A DNA stretch of 64,000 nt, taken from contig NZ_CP107783.1 of assembly GCF_036345255.1 (NCBI RefSeq), forward strand, positions 434,001-498,000, written 5' to 3'. Numbering within the stretch: position 1 is the first letter of the stretch; the number at the start of each line of letters is the position of its first letter. The position numbers and the translations under genes are program-made. A model generated the notes under the pieces. The model was not told where the DNA came from, did no database searches, and was given only the letters and a program-made list of their open reading frames with translations. Below, piece by piece: positions 27,203-34,799 of this stretch. Origin of the DNA: Streptomyces sp. NBC_00569. Lineage in GTDB: Bacteria; Actinomycetota; Actinomycetes; Streptomycetales; Streptomycetaceae.

Positions 27203-27910
27203 TCACTGCTGCATCCTCGGGTCCTGGGTGGGATCGGCATACATACGCGGGCAACCGTCATCGATTGCTTCGGGGCGTAGTTCGTAGTGCCAAGGTTCAT
27301 TCTTGTAGATCCGGCACAGGCCGTACTCGGCACCGTGATCGGAGAGCCACGTCGTCGCATCGGAGTGCCCGATGCCGACCGCGTCCCCCGACACGTGCGG
27401 AGACGTCGCCGCGGTGGCCACCCATCGGGCGGCCTCGGCCTCGGACCCGTACTTGGAGACCGCCTCACGAAGAAGCTGACTCTGGTAATTCGGTGACCGC
27501 CAGCCGCCGTTGACGACGAACTCGACCCCGTCGTCCGCGGCATCCGTCGCAGCCTGGCGGAGGGCCTTGAGGAGATCGGGATCGAGGTTGGCCACAGCCG
27601 GAATCGCGTCGTCGGAGACCGCTACGCCGTCGGGGACGAGACCGGCGGCCTTGCCGAGCGCCTCATGGTCGTCACGACGCGGCGCCTTCGAGGGCGGTAC
27701 GGCCGCGGAGGACGACGGTGGTGGTACGGCCGACGAGGACTTCGAGGGCGGTTCGGGCGAGGAAGACGAGATGGACGAGGAGGCCGAGGAATTCCGCGGC
27801 TGGTGGCCGCAGGCTGCGGCGATCGCTGCCATGACGACCACCGGGTCGACGACGAGGAGCCGCCGAACCCGGCGGGTCGTTGCTTCTGCTGACGGTGGGG
27901 GTCGAGTCAT
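27203..27910 (-). CDS. M15-type D-alanyl-D-alanine carboxypeptidase lipoprotein (VanY-like), one zinc ligand replaced
   Basis: 235 residues. Signal with AAAC lipobox (Cys34), then a low-complexity Ser/Pro linker (about 40-76) and the M15 peptidase domain: FVVNGGWRSPNYQSQLL, SPHVSGDAVGIG, ATTWLSDHGAEYGLCRIYKN and EPWHYE. His172 and His208 of the zinc site and Glu205 are present. The SxHxxGxAxD motif ends in Gly179 (GGC) where the family has Asp. The enzyme trims the terminal D-Ala of stem peptides, removing glycopeptide targets; without the Asp, activity is doubtful. Overlaps or abuts the vanJ-like gene and is divergent from the two-component system. Confidence 0.85.
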   Translation of the reverse strand: MTRPPPSAEATTRRVRRLLVVDPVVVMAAIAAACGHQPRNSSASSSISSSSPEPPSKSSSAVPPPSSSAAVPPSKAPRRDDHEALGKAAGLVPDGVAVSDDAIPAVANLDPDLLKALRQAATDAADDGVEFVVNGGWRSPNYQSQLLREAVSKYGSEAEAARWVATAATSPHVSGDAVGIGHSDATTWLSDHGAEYGLCRIYKNEPWHYELRPEAIDDGCPRMYADPTQDPRMQQ

Positions 27911-27956
27911 GCTGCCAGTCAAGGCAGCGGGGTGTTGCCGGCACGTATGCGGTTTT

Positions 27957-27990
27957 CGATACGCCGACGATATGCGCCGGCTCGTAGCAT
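27957..27990 (+). promoter_or_regulatory. tandem CGATACGC / CGATATGC repeat and -10 TAGCAT before the vanR-like gene
   Basis: Two 8-bp direct repeats begin 11 bases apart (27957-27964, 27968-27975), the spacing preferred by OmpR/PhoB-family dimers. TAGCAT at 27985-27990 is 7 bases before ATG 27998, which suggests a leaderless transcript. The site lies in the 87-bp gap shared with the divergent peptidase gene and is a candidate for autoregulation and control of both operons. Confidence 0.55.
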
Positions 27991-27997
27991 CGACACC

Positions 27998-28723
27998 ATG
28001 CGTGTGTTGATCGTCGAGGACGAACCTTTCATGGCAGAAGCCATCCGCGATGGCCTACGCCTGGAAGCGATCGCGGCCGACATCGCAGGCGACGGCGGCA
28101 CCGCTCTGGAACTGCTCGACATCAACGACTACGACATCGCCGTCCTCGACCGCGACATCCCCGGACCTTCCGGTGACGAGATCGCCCGACGCATCGTCGA
28201 CTCCGGCAGCGGCATGCCGATCCTCATGCTCACCGCAGCCGACCGTCTCGACGACAAGGCCTCCGGGTTCGAACTCGGCGCCGACGACTACCTCACGAAA
28301 CCTTTCGAGCTCCGCGAACTCGCGCTCCGGCTCAGAGCTCTCAACCGCAGACGTGCGCACAACCGACCTCCCGTCCGGGAGATCGCGGGTCTGCGGCTGG
28401 ACCCGTTCCGCAGAGAGGTCTACCGGGACGGCCGCTACGTCGCGCTGACGAGGAAGCAGTTCGCTGTGCTCGAAGTCCTCGTCGCTGCCGAAGGCGGTGT
28501 CGTCAGCGCCGAAGAACTACTGGAACGGGCATGGGACGAGAACGCCGACCCGTTCACCAACGCCGTGCGCATCACCGTCTCGGCACCGCGCAAGCGCCTC
28601 GGCGAACCCTGGATCATCGCCACCGTGCCAGGCGTCGGCTACCGCATCGACACACCACAAGGGGCTGCCGGACGCGAGAGGGGAGCCCGTGGATCCGGAC
28701 ACGAGGGAGGTGCCCGTGGATAG
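27998..28723 (+). CDS. OmpR-family response regulator (VanR-like)
   Basis: 241 residues. Receiver domain 1-115 with the acidic pocket (VEDEP), phospho-acceptor Asp51 in IAVLDRDIPG, switch Thr (MLTAAD) and Lys in YLTKPFEL. Winged-helix DNA-binding domain about 125-225 (LRLDPFRREVYRDGRYVALT, TNAVRITVSAPRKRLG, VPGVGYRI). A 20-residue Gly/Arg-rich tail follows. Its 3' end overlaps the sensor kinase start by 8 bases. In context it most likely controls the divergent D,D-peptidase/VanJ-like operon in response to cell-wall damage. VanR or a similar actinomycete CutR/CseB-type regulator would both fit the sequence. Confidence 0.9.
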   Translation: MRVLIVEDEPFMAEAIRDGLRLEAIAADIAGDGGTALELLDINDYDIAVLDRDIPGPSGDEIARRIVDSGSGMPILMLTAADRLDDKASGFELGADDYLTKPFELRELALRLRALNRRRAHNRPPVREIAGLRLDPFRREVYRDGRYVALTRKQFAVLEVLVAAEGGVVSAEELLERAWDENADPFTNAVRITVSAPRKRLGEPWIIATVPGVGYRIDTPQGAAGRERGARGSGHEGGARG

Positions 28724-29798
28724 AGCCCCTGGGCTGAGCGTTCGCCTCAAACTCACCCTGAGCTACGCCGGATTCCTCATGGTTGCCGGCGCCCTGCTGC
28801 TCCTGGCGGTGTGGGTGTTCCTCAATCGTGTGGTCCACCCCGGGCTCATCATCATGCCCGACTATCGCTACGCCGTCCTGCGCACCTTCGCCCCCACGGC
28901 AGCCGCGGTACTGGCGTTCCTGCTGGTGTTCGGTCTCCTGGGAGGATGGATCCTCGCCGGCCGAATGCTCGCCCCACTGACCCGGATCACCGACGCCACC
29001 CGCCTGGCCACGAACGGATCACTCTCCCACCGGATCCGACTGCCGGGCCGCAACGACGAGTTCCGCGAACTCGCCGACGCCTTCGACACGATGCTCGCCC
29101 GGCTCGAAGCACACGTCGCCGAAACGCAGAGATTCGCCGCCAACGCCTCTCACGAGCTGCGCACCCCGCTGGCGATCTCGAAGGCACTTCTCGACGTGGC
29201 CCGCATCGACCCGAACCACGGCACCGCCGAACTCATCGACCGCCTCCAAGTCGTCAACACCCGAGCCATCGATCTCACTGAAGCGTTGCTCCTGCTCAGC
29301 CGCGCCGACCAGCGGTCCTTCACCCGAGAACCGGTCGACCTGTCCCTCATGGCGGAAGAAGCCACCGAGACGCTTCTCTCTCTCGCGGAAAAGCACGGCG
29401 TCACCATCGAGACCCACGGCGACATCACCCCCACGATCGGATCGCCGACGCTCCTGCTGCAGCTCACGACGAATCTCGTGCACAACGCGATCGTCCACAA
29501 CCTGCCTGAACAGGGCACTGTGTGGGTCAACGCCAGCGTCCGCCCCAGGACTGTGGTGCTCACGGTCGAAAACACCGGCGCGACGCTCACCCCAGAGCTG
29601 GCCGCGACGCTCACGGAACCATTCCAGCGCGGCACCGAGCGCATGCGCGCCGACCACGCAGGCGTCGGCCTCGGCCTGGCCATCGTCAAGACCATCACCC
29701 AGGCACACGACGGCACACTCACCCTCACCCCGCGCGCAGCCGGCGGGATGCGCATCACTGTGGAACTACCTGCGCCGGCCCCGTACACCGGCAGGTAG
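28716..29798 (+). CDS. sensor histidine kinase (VanS-like)
   Basis: 360 residues from GTG 28716, preceded at 5 bases by GGAGG (28706-28710). Two membrane helices (about 11-38 and 58-80) enclose a very short extracytoplasmic loop of about 20 residues. HAMP linker (about 81-135), HisKA with His146 in ANASHELRTPLA, and HATPase_c (NLVHNAIVHN, GVGLGLAIVKTI). Short-loop sensors often sense the membrane or bind drug directly, as proposed for some VanS and BceS-type kinases. Co-transcribed with the response regulator through the overlap. Confidence 0.9.
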   Translation: MDRAPGLSVRLKLTLSYAGFLMVAGALLLLAVWVFLNRVVHPGLIIMPDYRYAVLRTFAPTAAAVLAFLLVFGLLGGWILAGRMLAPLTRITDATRLATNGSLSHRIRLPGRNDEFRELADAFDTMLARLEAHVAETQRFAANASHELRTPLAISKALLDVARIDPNHGTAELIDRLQVVNTRAIDLTEALLLLSRADQRSFTREPVDLSLMAEEATETLLSLAEKHGVTIETHGDITPTIGSPTLLLQLTTNLVHNAIVHNLPEQGTVWVNASVRPRTVVLTVENTGATLTPELAATLTEPFQRGTERMRADHAGVGLGLAIVKTITQAHDGTLTLTPRAAGGMRITVELPAPAPYTGR

Positions 29799-30042
29799 CG
29801 GATCCGGAAGGTGACGCGCCGGGGGGACGCCGAGGCGTACCAGTCAGCGCTTCGGCAAGTGGTCAAGGTCGCCGTCCGCGGGCGCGATCCCGGCGCTCGC
29901 GTCGCCGACTGAGCACACCACTCAGCCGCACCGGCTCTCCCACACCTCCGCGTCTCCCGACCACGGCGCTTCGCGCAACAGGCGGAGCCGTAAGGGGCGT
30001 TCCGGCTGCTGAAGGCATGTTCCGTACGAGTGGCCGGTGGGG

Positions 30043-30573
30043 TCAGGAGGCCGCTTCGATGGTGATTCGGTCCGCCCCTGCGAGCCGGTCGGCATCGGCG
30101 TCGATGTGGCCGACGATGAGGAGGTCGGCGGAGGCGGAGTCGCCGTCGCGGTGGAAGAGCGCCAGGTTGCCCCAGGGTGAGTAGTAGGCCAGGTCGCCGG
30201 CCTTGGGCGCGGCAGGCTCGGGAGCAGCGGCCGTGTTCAGCTTGCGCGGCGGGTAGCCGATCCGCTCCGTCCCGTGGAAGTCCTCCAGGTCCAGGGTGAG
30301 CGGGAGCAAGGTGGCAAGGTCGCGGGCGGGAGGGCTGTCGTTCAACGTGGCGTCGACGGGCCGGCCGTCGAGGGTGAGCCTGATGTCCATCGCGTTGGTC
30401 CTGTCGGAGCTGGACGGGGTGGCGGATGCCAGTGCCTTTTGCCGCCCCGAGGGCACCGGGGAGGCGGCGGACGACGAAGAAGTTTCTGGTGCGTCGTCGG
30501 AGCAGGCGGTCACAGCCGGCAGCAAAGCGGCTGCGGGGGCGGCGCGGATCGGGGCACGAAGGGCCGAGTTCAT
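30043..30573 (-). CDS. cyclophilin-like fold lipoprotein
   Basis: 176 residues. Lipobox VTAC (Cys24) and a Ser/Pro/Ala-rich linker, then a cyclophilin-like domain (about 62-176): IRLTLDGRPVDATLNDSPPARDLATLLPLTL, then the conserved FHGTERIGYPP, GDLAYYSPWGNLALFHRD and a closing LIVGHIDADAD (each quoted in part). In this small-protein family the fold is cyclophilin-like but prolyl isomerase activity is not established. It lies 17 bases downstream of the SDR gene on the same strand, so it is probably in that operon. Confidence 0.8.
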   Translation of the reverse strand: MNSALRAPIRAAPAAALLPAVTACSDDAPETSSSSAASPVPSGRQKALASATPSSSDRTNAMDIRLTLDGRPVDATLNDSPPARDLATLLPLTLDLEDFHGTERIGYPPRKLNTAAAPEPAAPKAGDLAYYSPWGNLALFHRDGDSASADLLIVGHIDADADRLAGADRITIEAAS

Positions 30574-30590
30574 GGGCGGCGTCCAGGCAG

Positions 30591-31256
30591 TCAGTCTGGC
30601 AGCGGCTCGGCGAAGTGCCGGAAGCCACAGCGCTCGGCGTGCAAGGCGTACAGGCGCTCGGCCAGGGCCTCGGGGCTGGAGTGCTCGGCGTCGGGACGGA
30701 TCGCACCGGGGATGATCAGCTGGGCGGCGTGGATGCCCTCCTCGGCGAGCGCGTCGTGGAGCATGCGCGCGTAGGCGCTCTCGGCGGCGAATGCGATCGA
30801 GGTGCCGGCCCGTTCCGGGTGCGGGCGCACGGCGCTGCCGCCGTTGACGAAGAGCAGGGTGCCGCGGCCGAGCGCCCGCATGCCGGGCAGGACCGCGTTG
30901 ACGCACGTGACCGGGCCCTTGACGGAGAAGCCCAGCGGGGCGTCGAGGTCGTCGGCGCGGGTGTCGAGGACCGGCTTCATGAAGTCGGCGCGGGGCACCG
31001 GGCTGTACTGCAGGATCTCGATCGGTCCGAGAGTCTCGGAGGCGGCCTCGAGGGCTGCGCTGAGGGAGCCGGGGTCGAGTACGTCTGCGGCGAAACCGCG
31101 GGCGGGAACGCCGTCACGGCTCAGTTCGGCCGTCAGAGCGTCCAGGTGCTCGACGTTGCGGGAGATGAGCGCGACGCTGTGGCTTGCGATTCCGAAGCGG
31201 CGGGCGGTGGCCAGTCCCAGGCCGGGGCCGGCGCCGACGAGGGCGAATGTGGTCAC
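30591..31256 (-). CDS. SDR family NAD(P)-dependent oxidoreductase, atypical active site
   Basis: 221 residues from GTG 31256. Rossmann start FALVGAGPGLGLATARRFG, followed by ISRN (NADPH-type basic residue). The region normally holding YxxxK reads SIAFAAESAYARMLHDAL: a Tyr is present, but no Lys follows at +4. The Ser region (FVNGGSAV) is also atypical. So it may be a non-classical SDR or have lost dehydrogenase activity. It is on the same strand as the alcohol dehydrogenase upstream, with a G-rich repeat tract between them. Confidence 0.82.
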   Translation of the reverse strand: MTTFALVGAGPGLGLATARRFGIASHSVALISRNVEHLDALTAELSRDGVPARGFAADVLDPGSLSAALEAASETLGPIEILQYSPVPRADFMKPVLDTRADDLDAPLGFSVKGPVTCVNAVLPGMRALGRGTLLFVNGGSAVRPHPERAGTSIAFAAESAYARMLHDALAEEGIHAAQLIIPGAIRPDAEHSSPEALAERLYALHAERCGFRHFAEPLPD

Positions 31257-31306
31257 GGTGAGTCCTTCGCGGGGCGTTTCGGGGCCGTGCTGTAGACGTC
31301 CGGCCC

Positions 31307-31411
31307 GGGGCGGGTGTGTGTGGGGGGCGAGGGTGGTGTGTATGGGGGCAGGGCGGTGTGTGGGGGCAGGGGGGTGATGCGTCGAGGGTTGAGGCGGTGA
31401 TGCGTCGGGGG
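31307..31411. repeat. G-rich degenerate tandem repeat (quadruplex-capable)
   Basis: The plus strand carries repeated GGTGTGT-GGGGGCAGGG-type units, then GGTGATGCGTCG twice. Several runs of three or more G are within quadruplex distance of one another. It sits between the alcohol dehydrogenase and SDR genes and so falls in their putative shared transcript, on the template-complement side. Confidence 0.6.
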
Positions 31412-32428
31412 TCAGGGCGTGAGGAGGGCCTTGATGGCGCGGCGTTCGTCCATCGCCCGGTAGCCCTCGGCGACCTGATCCAGGGGCAGCGTGAGGTCGA
31501 AGACCTTGCCCGGGTTGATCCGGCCGGTGAGGACACGGTCGATGAGGTCGGGCAGGTAACGGCGCACGGGGGCGGGACCGCCGCGCAGGCCGACGTGGGA
31601 GAAGAACAGTTCCTGCCCGTCGATGGCCACCTCGTGGGGAACACCGACGAAACCGACGTTGCCACCGGGCCGCGCCGAGTGCAGGGCCTGCCGCATGGCT
31701 TCGGCGGTGCCGACGCATTCCAGGACCGAGGCGGCGCCGATCCCGCCGGTGAGGTCCTTGACCCGGGCGATGCCTTCGTCGCCGCGCTCGGCGACGATGT
31801 CGGTGGCTCCGAACTCGCGCGCCAGGTTCTGGCGGGGCTCGTGACGGCTCATGACGATGATCCGCTCGGCGCCCAGTTCCTTGGCGGCGATCACACCACA
31901 CAGGCCGACCGCGCCGTCCCCGACGACCACTGCGGTGGAGCCGGGCCTGACCTCGGCGGCCAGCGCGGCATACCAGCCCGTTCCCATCACGTCGGAGACC
32001 GCCAGCAGGCCGGGCAGCAACTCGTCGGCCGGGTGCTCATCGGTGGCGACCAGGGTGCCCTGGGCGTTGGGGATGCGGACGTAGTCGGCCTGGCAGGTGC
32101 TCATGAACTCACGGTGCAGGCAGTTGGACTGCCAGCCGTTCCGGCAGTTCGCGCAGGTGTTGTCCGACGTGGCGAACGAGCCGACGACGAACTGGCCGGG
32201 CTCCACCGAGGTGACCTCGCTGCCGACCTCCTCGACGAAGCCGACGTACTCGTGCCCCATCGGGTGCGGGTCGCCGATCGTCTCCGCACCTCGATACGGC
32301 CACAGGTCCGAACCGCATACGCAGGTGACGGCCGTACGGATGATCGCGTCGGTCGGATGGAGAATCTTCGGGTCGTCGAGCGTCTCGAAACGCACATCGC
32401 CGGGGGCATGGATCACTGCTCCGCGCAT
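31412..32428 (-). CDS. zinc-dependent alcohol dehydrogenase (MDR family)
   Basis: 338 residues. Catalytic-zinc residues are visible in TCVCGSDLW (Cys) and MGHEYVGFVEEVG (His-Glu). The structural-zinc lobe reads NTCANCRNGWQSNC, three of the usual four cysteines. The coenzyme fold has VVVGDGAVGLCGV in place of the classical GxGxxG. Ends with AIKALLTP. Such enzymes in actinomycetes often act as glutathione- or mycothiol-independent aldehyde/alcohol dehydrogenases. A MmyB-type regulator starts divergently 254 bases away with a perfect palindrome between, and probably regulates it. Confidence 0.92.
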   Translation of the reverse strand: MRGAVIHAPGDVRFETLDDPKILHPTDAIIRTAVTCVCGSDLWPYRGAETIGDPHPMGHEYVGFVEEVGSEVTSVEPGQFVVGSFATSDNTCANCRNGWQSNCLHREFMSTCQADYVRIPNAQGTLVATDEHPADELLPGLLAVSDVMGTGWYAALAAEVRPGSTAVVVGDGAVGLCGVIAAKELGAERIIVMSRHEPRQNLAREFGATDIVAERGDEGIARVKDLTGGIGAASVLECVGTAEAMRQALHSARPGGNVGFVGVPHEVAIDGQELFFSHVGLRGGPAPVRRYLPDLIDRVLTGRINPGKVFDLTLPLDQVAEGYRAMDERRAIKALLTP

Positions 32429-32629
32429 GAGGGGTTCCTAACGTGCTGGGCATCCGGTGCGGTGCGGTACCGCCGGACGCCGAGTGCAGTTGCCTGCCCG
32501 GACAGGACCCGCTGCGGTCCACAGGCCCGGGGCCTGGCACTCCCTGCCGCCGCTGTGACGGCGGTGCAAGGAAGTGCCACGTCATCCAGGTAACCGCCAC
32601 TCCACGCGCGCAGCGAGGCACCGTCGAAG

Positions 32630-32648
32630 GGTGTACCGCTGGTACACC
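32630..32648. promoter_or_regulatory. perfect palindrome GGTGTACC-GCT-GGTACACC
   Basis: 19-bp dyad, 33 bases upstream of the MmyB-type regulator start and 200 bases from the divergent dehydrogenase. It is a strong operator candidate for an XRE-type dimer and probably autoregulatory. Confidence 0.7.
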
Positions 32649-32681
32649 CCTACGGCGGCGTGCGGGACGTACCGTCGAGGT

Positions 32682-33572
32682 GTGGACAACCGTCAAGAGG
32701 TCCGCGAGTTTCTGACCTCGCGGCGAGCAAAGATCACCCCTGACCAGGCGGGGATGCCCTCCGGGTCCCGGCGCCGCGTCCCCGGCCTGCGACGCAGCGA
32801 GGTCGCGGCCCTGGCCGACGTCAGCGTCGAGTACTACGCCAAACTCGAGCGCGGCAACCTCGCCGGCGTCTCACCGGCCGTCCTCGAAGCCGTCGCCCGC
32901 GCCCTTCAGCTCGACGACGCCGAACGGGCCCACCTCCTCCAACTGGCTCAGACAGCCGACGGCAGCGACGCTCTGACACGCCCGCGACGCCGGCGCGCCA
33001 AGGACCGGTGGACGCCGCACCGCAGCCTGCAATGGACCCTGGACGCGATCACCGCGGGGCCCGCCTTCGTCCGCAACGGCCGCATGGATCTCCTCGCCAC
33101 CAACCAACTCGCCCGCGCCTTCTACAGCGACGTCTACGGCAGCGCACTCAGCCAGAGAAACCTCGCCCGCTTCAACTTCCTCGACCCCGTCTCGCGGCGC
33201 TTCTACCCCGACTGGGACACCTTCGCCGACACCTGTGTCGCCATCCTGCGCACCGAAGCCGGCCGTAACCCCCACGACAAGGAGCTGCACGACCTCGTCG
33301 GTGAACTCTCCACACTCAGCGAGGAGTTCCGCACACGCTGGGGCGCCCACGACGTCCGCCACCACGGCACCGGAACCAAACGCTTCCACCATTCGGCCGT
33401 CGGCGAGCTCACCCTCGCCTTCGAAGGGCTGGAGATGGCCGCGGAACCCGGCCTCACCCTCACCATCTACACCGCCGAACCAGGGTCCGCTTCTGAAGAA
33501 GGTCTGCGACTTCTCGCCACCTGGGCCGCCACACAGGAAGCCGGCTCCCCCACGAAACAGACATCCGGCTGA
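32682..33572 (+). CDS. XRE/MmyB-type transcriptional regulator
   Basis: 296 residues from GTG 32682. N-terminal HTH_31 domain (about 5-75) with RRRVPGLRRSEVAALADVSVEYYAKLERG, the classical MmyB-family opening (quoted in parts: VPGLRRSEVAALADVS). A MmyB-like ligand-binding PAS-fold domain follows, with NGRMDLLATNQLARAFYSDV, NLARFNFLDPVSRRFYPDW and a terminal LTIYTAEPGS. MmyB controls methylenomycin synthesis, and relatives bind fatty acids. Homologues commonly repress a neighbouring oxidoreductase gene divergently, as arranged here with the zinc alcohol dehydrogenase. Confidence 0.92.
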   Translation: MDNRQEVREFLTSRRAKITPDQAGMPSGSRRRVPGLRRSEVAALADVSVEYYAKLERGNLAGVSPAVLEAVARALQLDDAERAHLLQLAQTADGSDALTRPRRRRAKDRWTPHRSLQWTLDAITAGPAFVRNGRMDLLATNQLARAFYSDVYGSALSQRNLARFNFLDPVSRRFYPDWDTFADTCVAILRTEAGRNPHDKELHDLVGELSTLSEEFRTRWGAHDVRHHGTGTKRFHHSAVGELTLAFEGLEMAAEPGLTLTIYTAEPGSASEEGLRLLATWAATQEAGSPTKQTSG

Positions 33573-33887
33573 CCGCCCTCTCACCGCCTTCAATCCGACG
33601 CTTCCGCACCGAACACCGGCGCCCACGAACTCGCGCGGCGCCCACCTGCCGGCTCCACTCATGAGCTGTGACCGAAGTCGTACGCAGATTTGTCAGGCAC
33701 CTGTGGCGGTGGTAGCGGCGTATCGGACCGTTCACGAGACTCGACAGCGCCCCAGGCCCCATGCCGCACGCGGCAGCCTTCGATCCCAATGACCCGACCG
33801 ACCCGCCTGTCGCTCATGTCGCCACACGCCCCCGCGCGAAACCCGCTCCCCCGCGTGCCCGCCGCCGCTTCCTCCTACGCTCGGCAC
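33573..33887. other. intergenic stretch without a supported gene
   Basis: About 315 bases; nothing coding is evident. Near the right end TACGCT lies 6 bases before the next ATG and looks like a -10 box for a leaderless transcript. Confidence 0.45.
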
Positions 33888-34202
33888 ATGACCGAGAACG
33901 AGATCGAGCTCAAGGCCATCGCGGCGCTCACGGCCCTGCGCGGTGGTGTCAGCGCAGACTACGTCTCCGACCTGCTGGGCGAGGTCATTCCGACGCAGTA
34001 CCTCGTCCCCGACACCGAAGACGCGGCAGAGGTGGGTCTCGCCGTGCTGAACCAGCTCTCCGAACCGCTGAGCGCCCTGATCAAGGGCTTCGTGATGGCC
34101 TTCGAAACGGTCGCGGACGCGTACGACCAGATGGACCCTGATACGTCCACCGAGGCCATCCTGCAAGCGCTCGCACTCGAGATCGCACGCAACTCCGACT
34201 GA
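33888..34202 (+). CDS. hypothetical helical protein
   Basis: 104 residues, acidic and strongly helical (ENEIELKAIAALTALRGG..., ILQALALEIARNSD), no signal or membrane segment. No family recognised. The ATG at 33888 lies 6 bases after TACGCT, consistent with a leaderless mRNA and arguing that it is a real gene. The gap to the next (convergent) gene is 177 bases. Confidence 0.6.
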   Translation: MTENEIELKAIAALTALRGGVSADYVSDLLGEVIPTQYLVPDTEDAAEVGLAVLNQLSEPLSALIKGFVMAFETVADAYDQMDPDTSTEAILQALALEIARNSD

Positions 34203-34379
34203 CCGGCGAACGGTGTCGGCCGTGTCGTGAAAGAGCCGCACCCCGCCGCAGGGGTGGTTCCGCTCGGGAATGGGTGTCTTCATGCGGCAGACGGCGCAGT
34301 CGACACGGGTGCGGACCTGAGGGTGGGACGTAGTGTGCGCTTGCTTCCAGTTGGGCGAGGCGTCGAATCCATCCGCGAG

Positions 34380-34799
34380 CTACTCGTCGTGGAGTTCGGC
34401 GCGTACGCGGCGGGAGGGGTTGAAGGCGTAGAGGTCGAGGATGCCGGGTGGTTCGGTGAGGCCGGGGCCGCCGCCCTCGATCCAGGCGGTGATGTCGGCG
34501 GTGGCGTCGGGGTCGTTGACCAGGCCCAGCCAGAGGGGGCGCCCGCCGGCCTTGCGCCCGGCCGTGGACGGTTGCACGACGATGACGTTCGCGCGCTCGC
34601 AGGCGTCGAGGCAGTCGGTGACCCGAACGGTCGCGGTGCCACCCAGGGCGCGTCGCAGATCGCGGAGTTGGGCGGTGTGGTCGAGTCCGGGGACCTTGGG
34701 GCTGCCGCAGCAGCAGCCGCGGCAGACGGTGACCGTGGGCCGGGGTGCTGCCGCTCCGGGTACCGGGTCGGGAGCAGCACGGCGGGAGCGTCTGGTCAC
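34380..34799 (-). CDS. thioredoxin-like (2Fe-2S) ferredoxin domain protein
   Basis: 139 residues from GTG 34799. TVTVCRGCCCGSPK (Cys26, 29, 30, 31) and TDCLDACERANVIVV (Cys63, Cys67) give the pattern of thioredoxin-like [2Fe-2S] proteins related to NuoE and small ferredoxins; four of the six cysteines would hold the cluster. Its start overlaps the P1B ATPase stop by GTGA, so it is the second gene of the metal-export operon. A role in iron or cobalt redox handling, or delivery of metal to the pump, is inference from this position. The C-terminus (residues 90-139) is a short alpha/beta tail ending ELHDE. Confidence 0.82.
   Translation of the reverse strand: MTRRSRRAAPDPVPGAAAPRPTVTVCRGCCCGSPKVPGLDHTAQLRDLRRALGGTATVRVTDCLDACERANVIVVQPSTAGRKAGGRPLWLGLVNDPDATADITAWIEGGGPGLTEPPGILDLYAFNPSRRVRAELHDE

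Noticed and set aside
30426..31295. Plus-strand frame opposite the SDR gene.
   Set aside because: Antisense shadow; the SDR Rossmann motifs are clearly on the minus strand.
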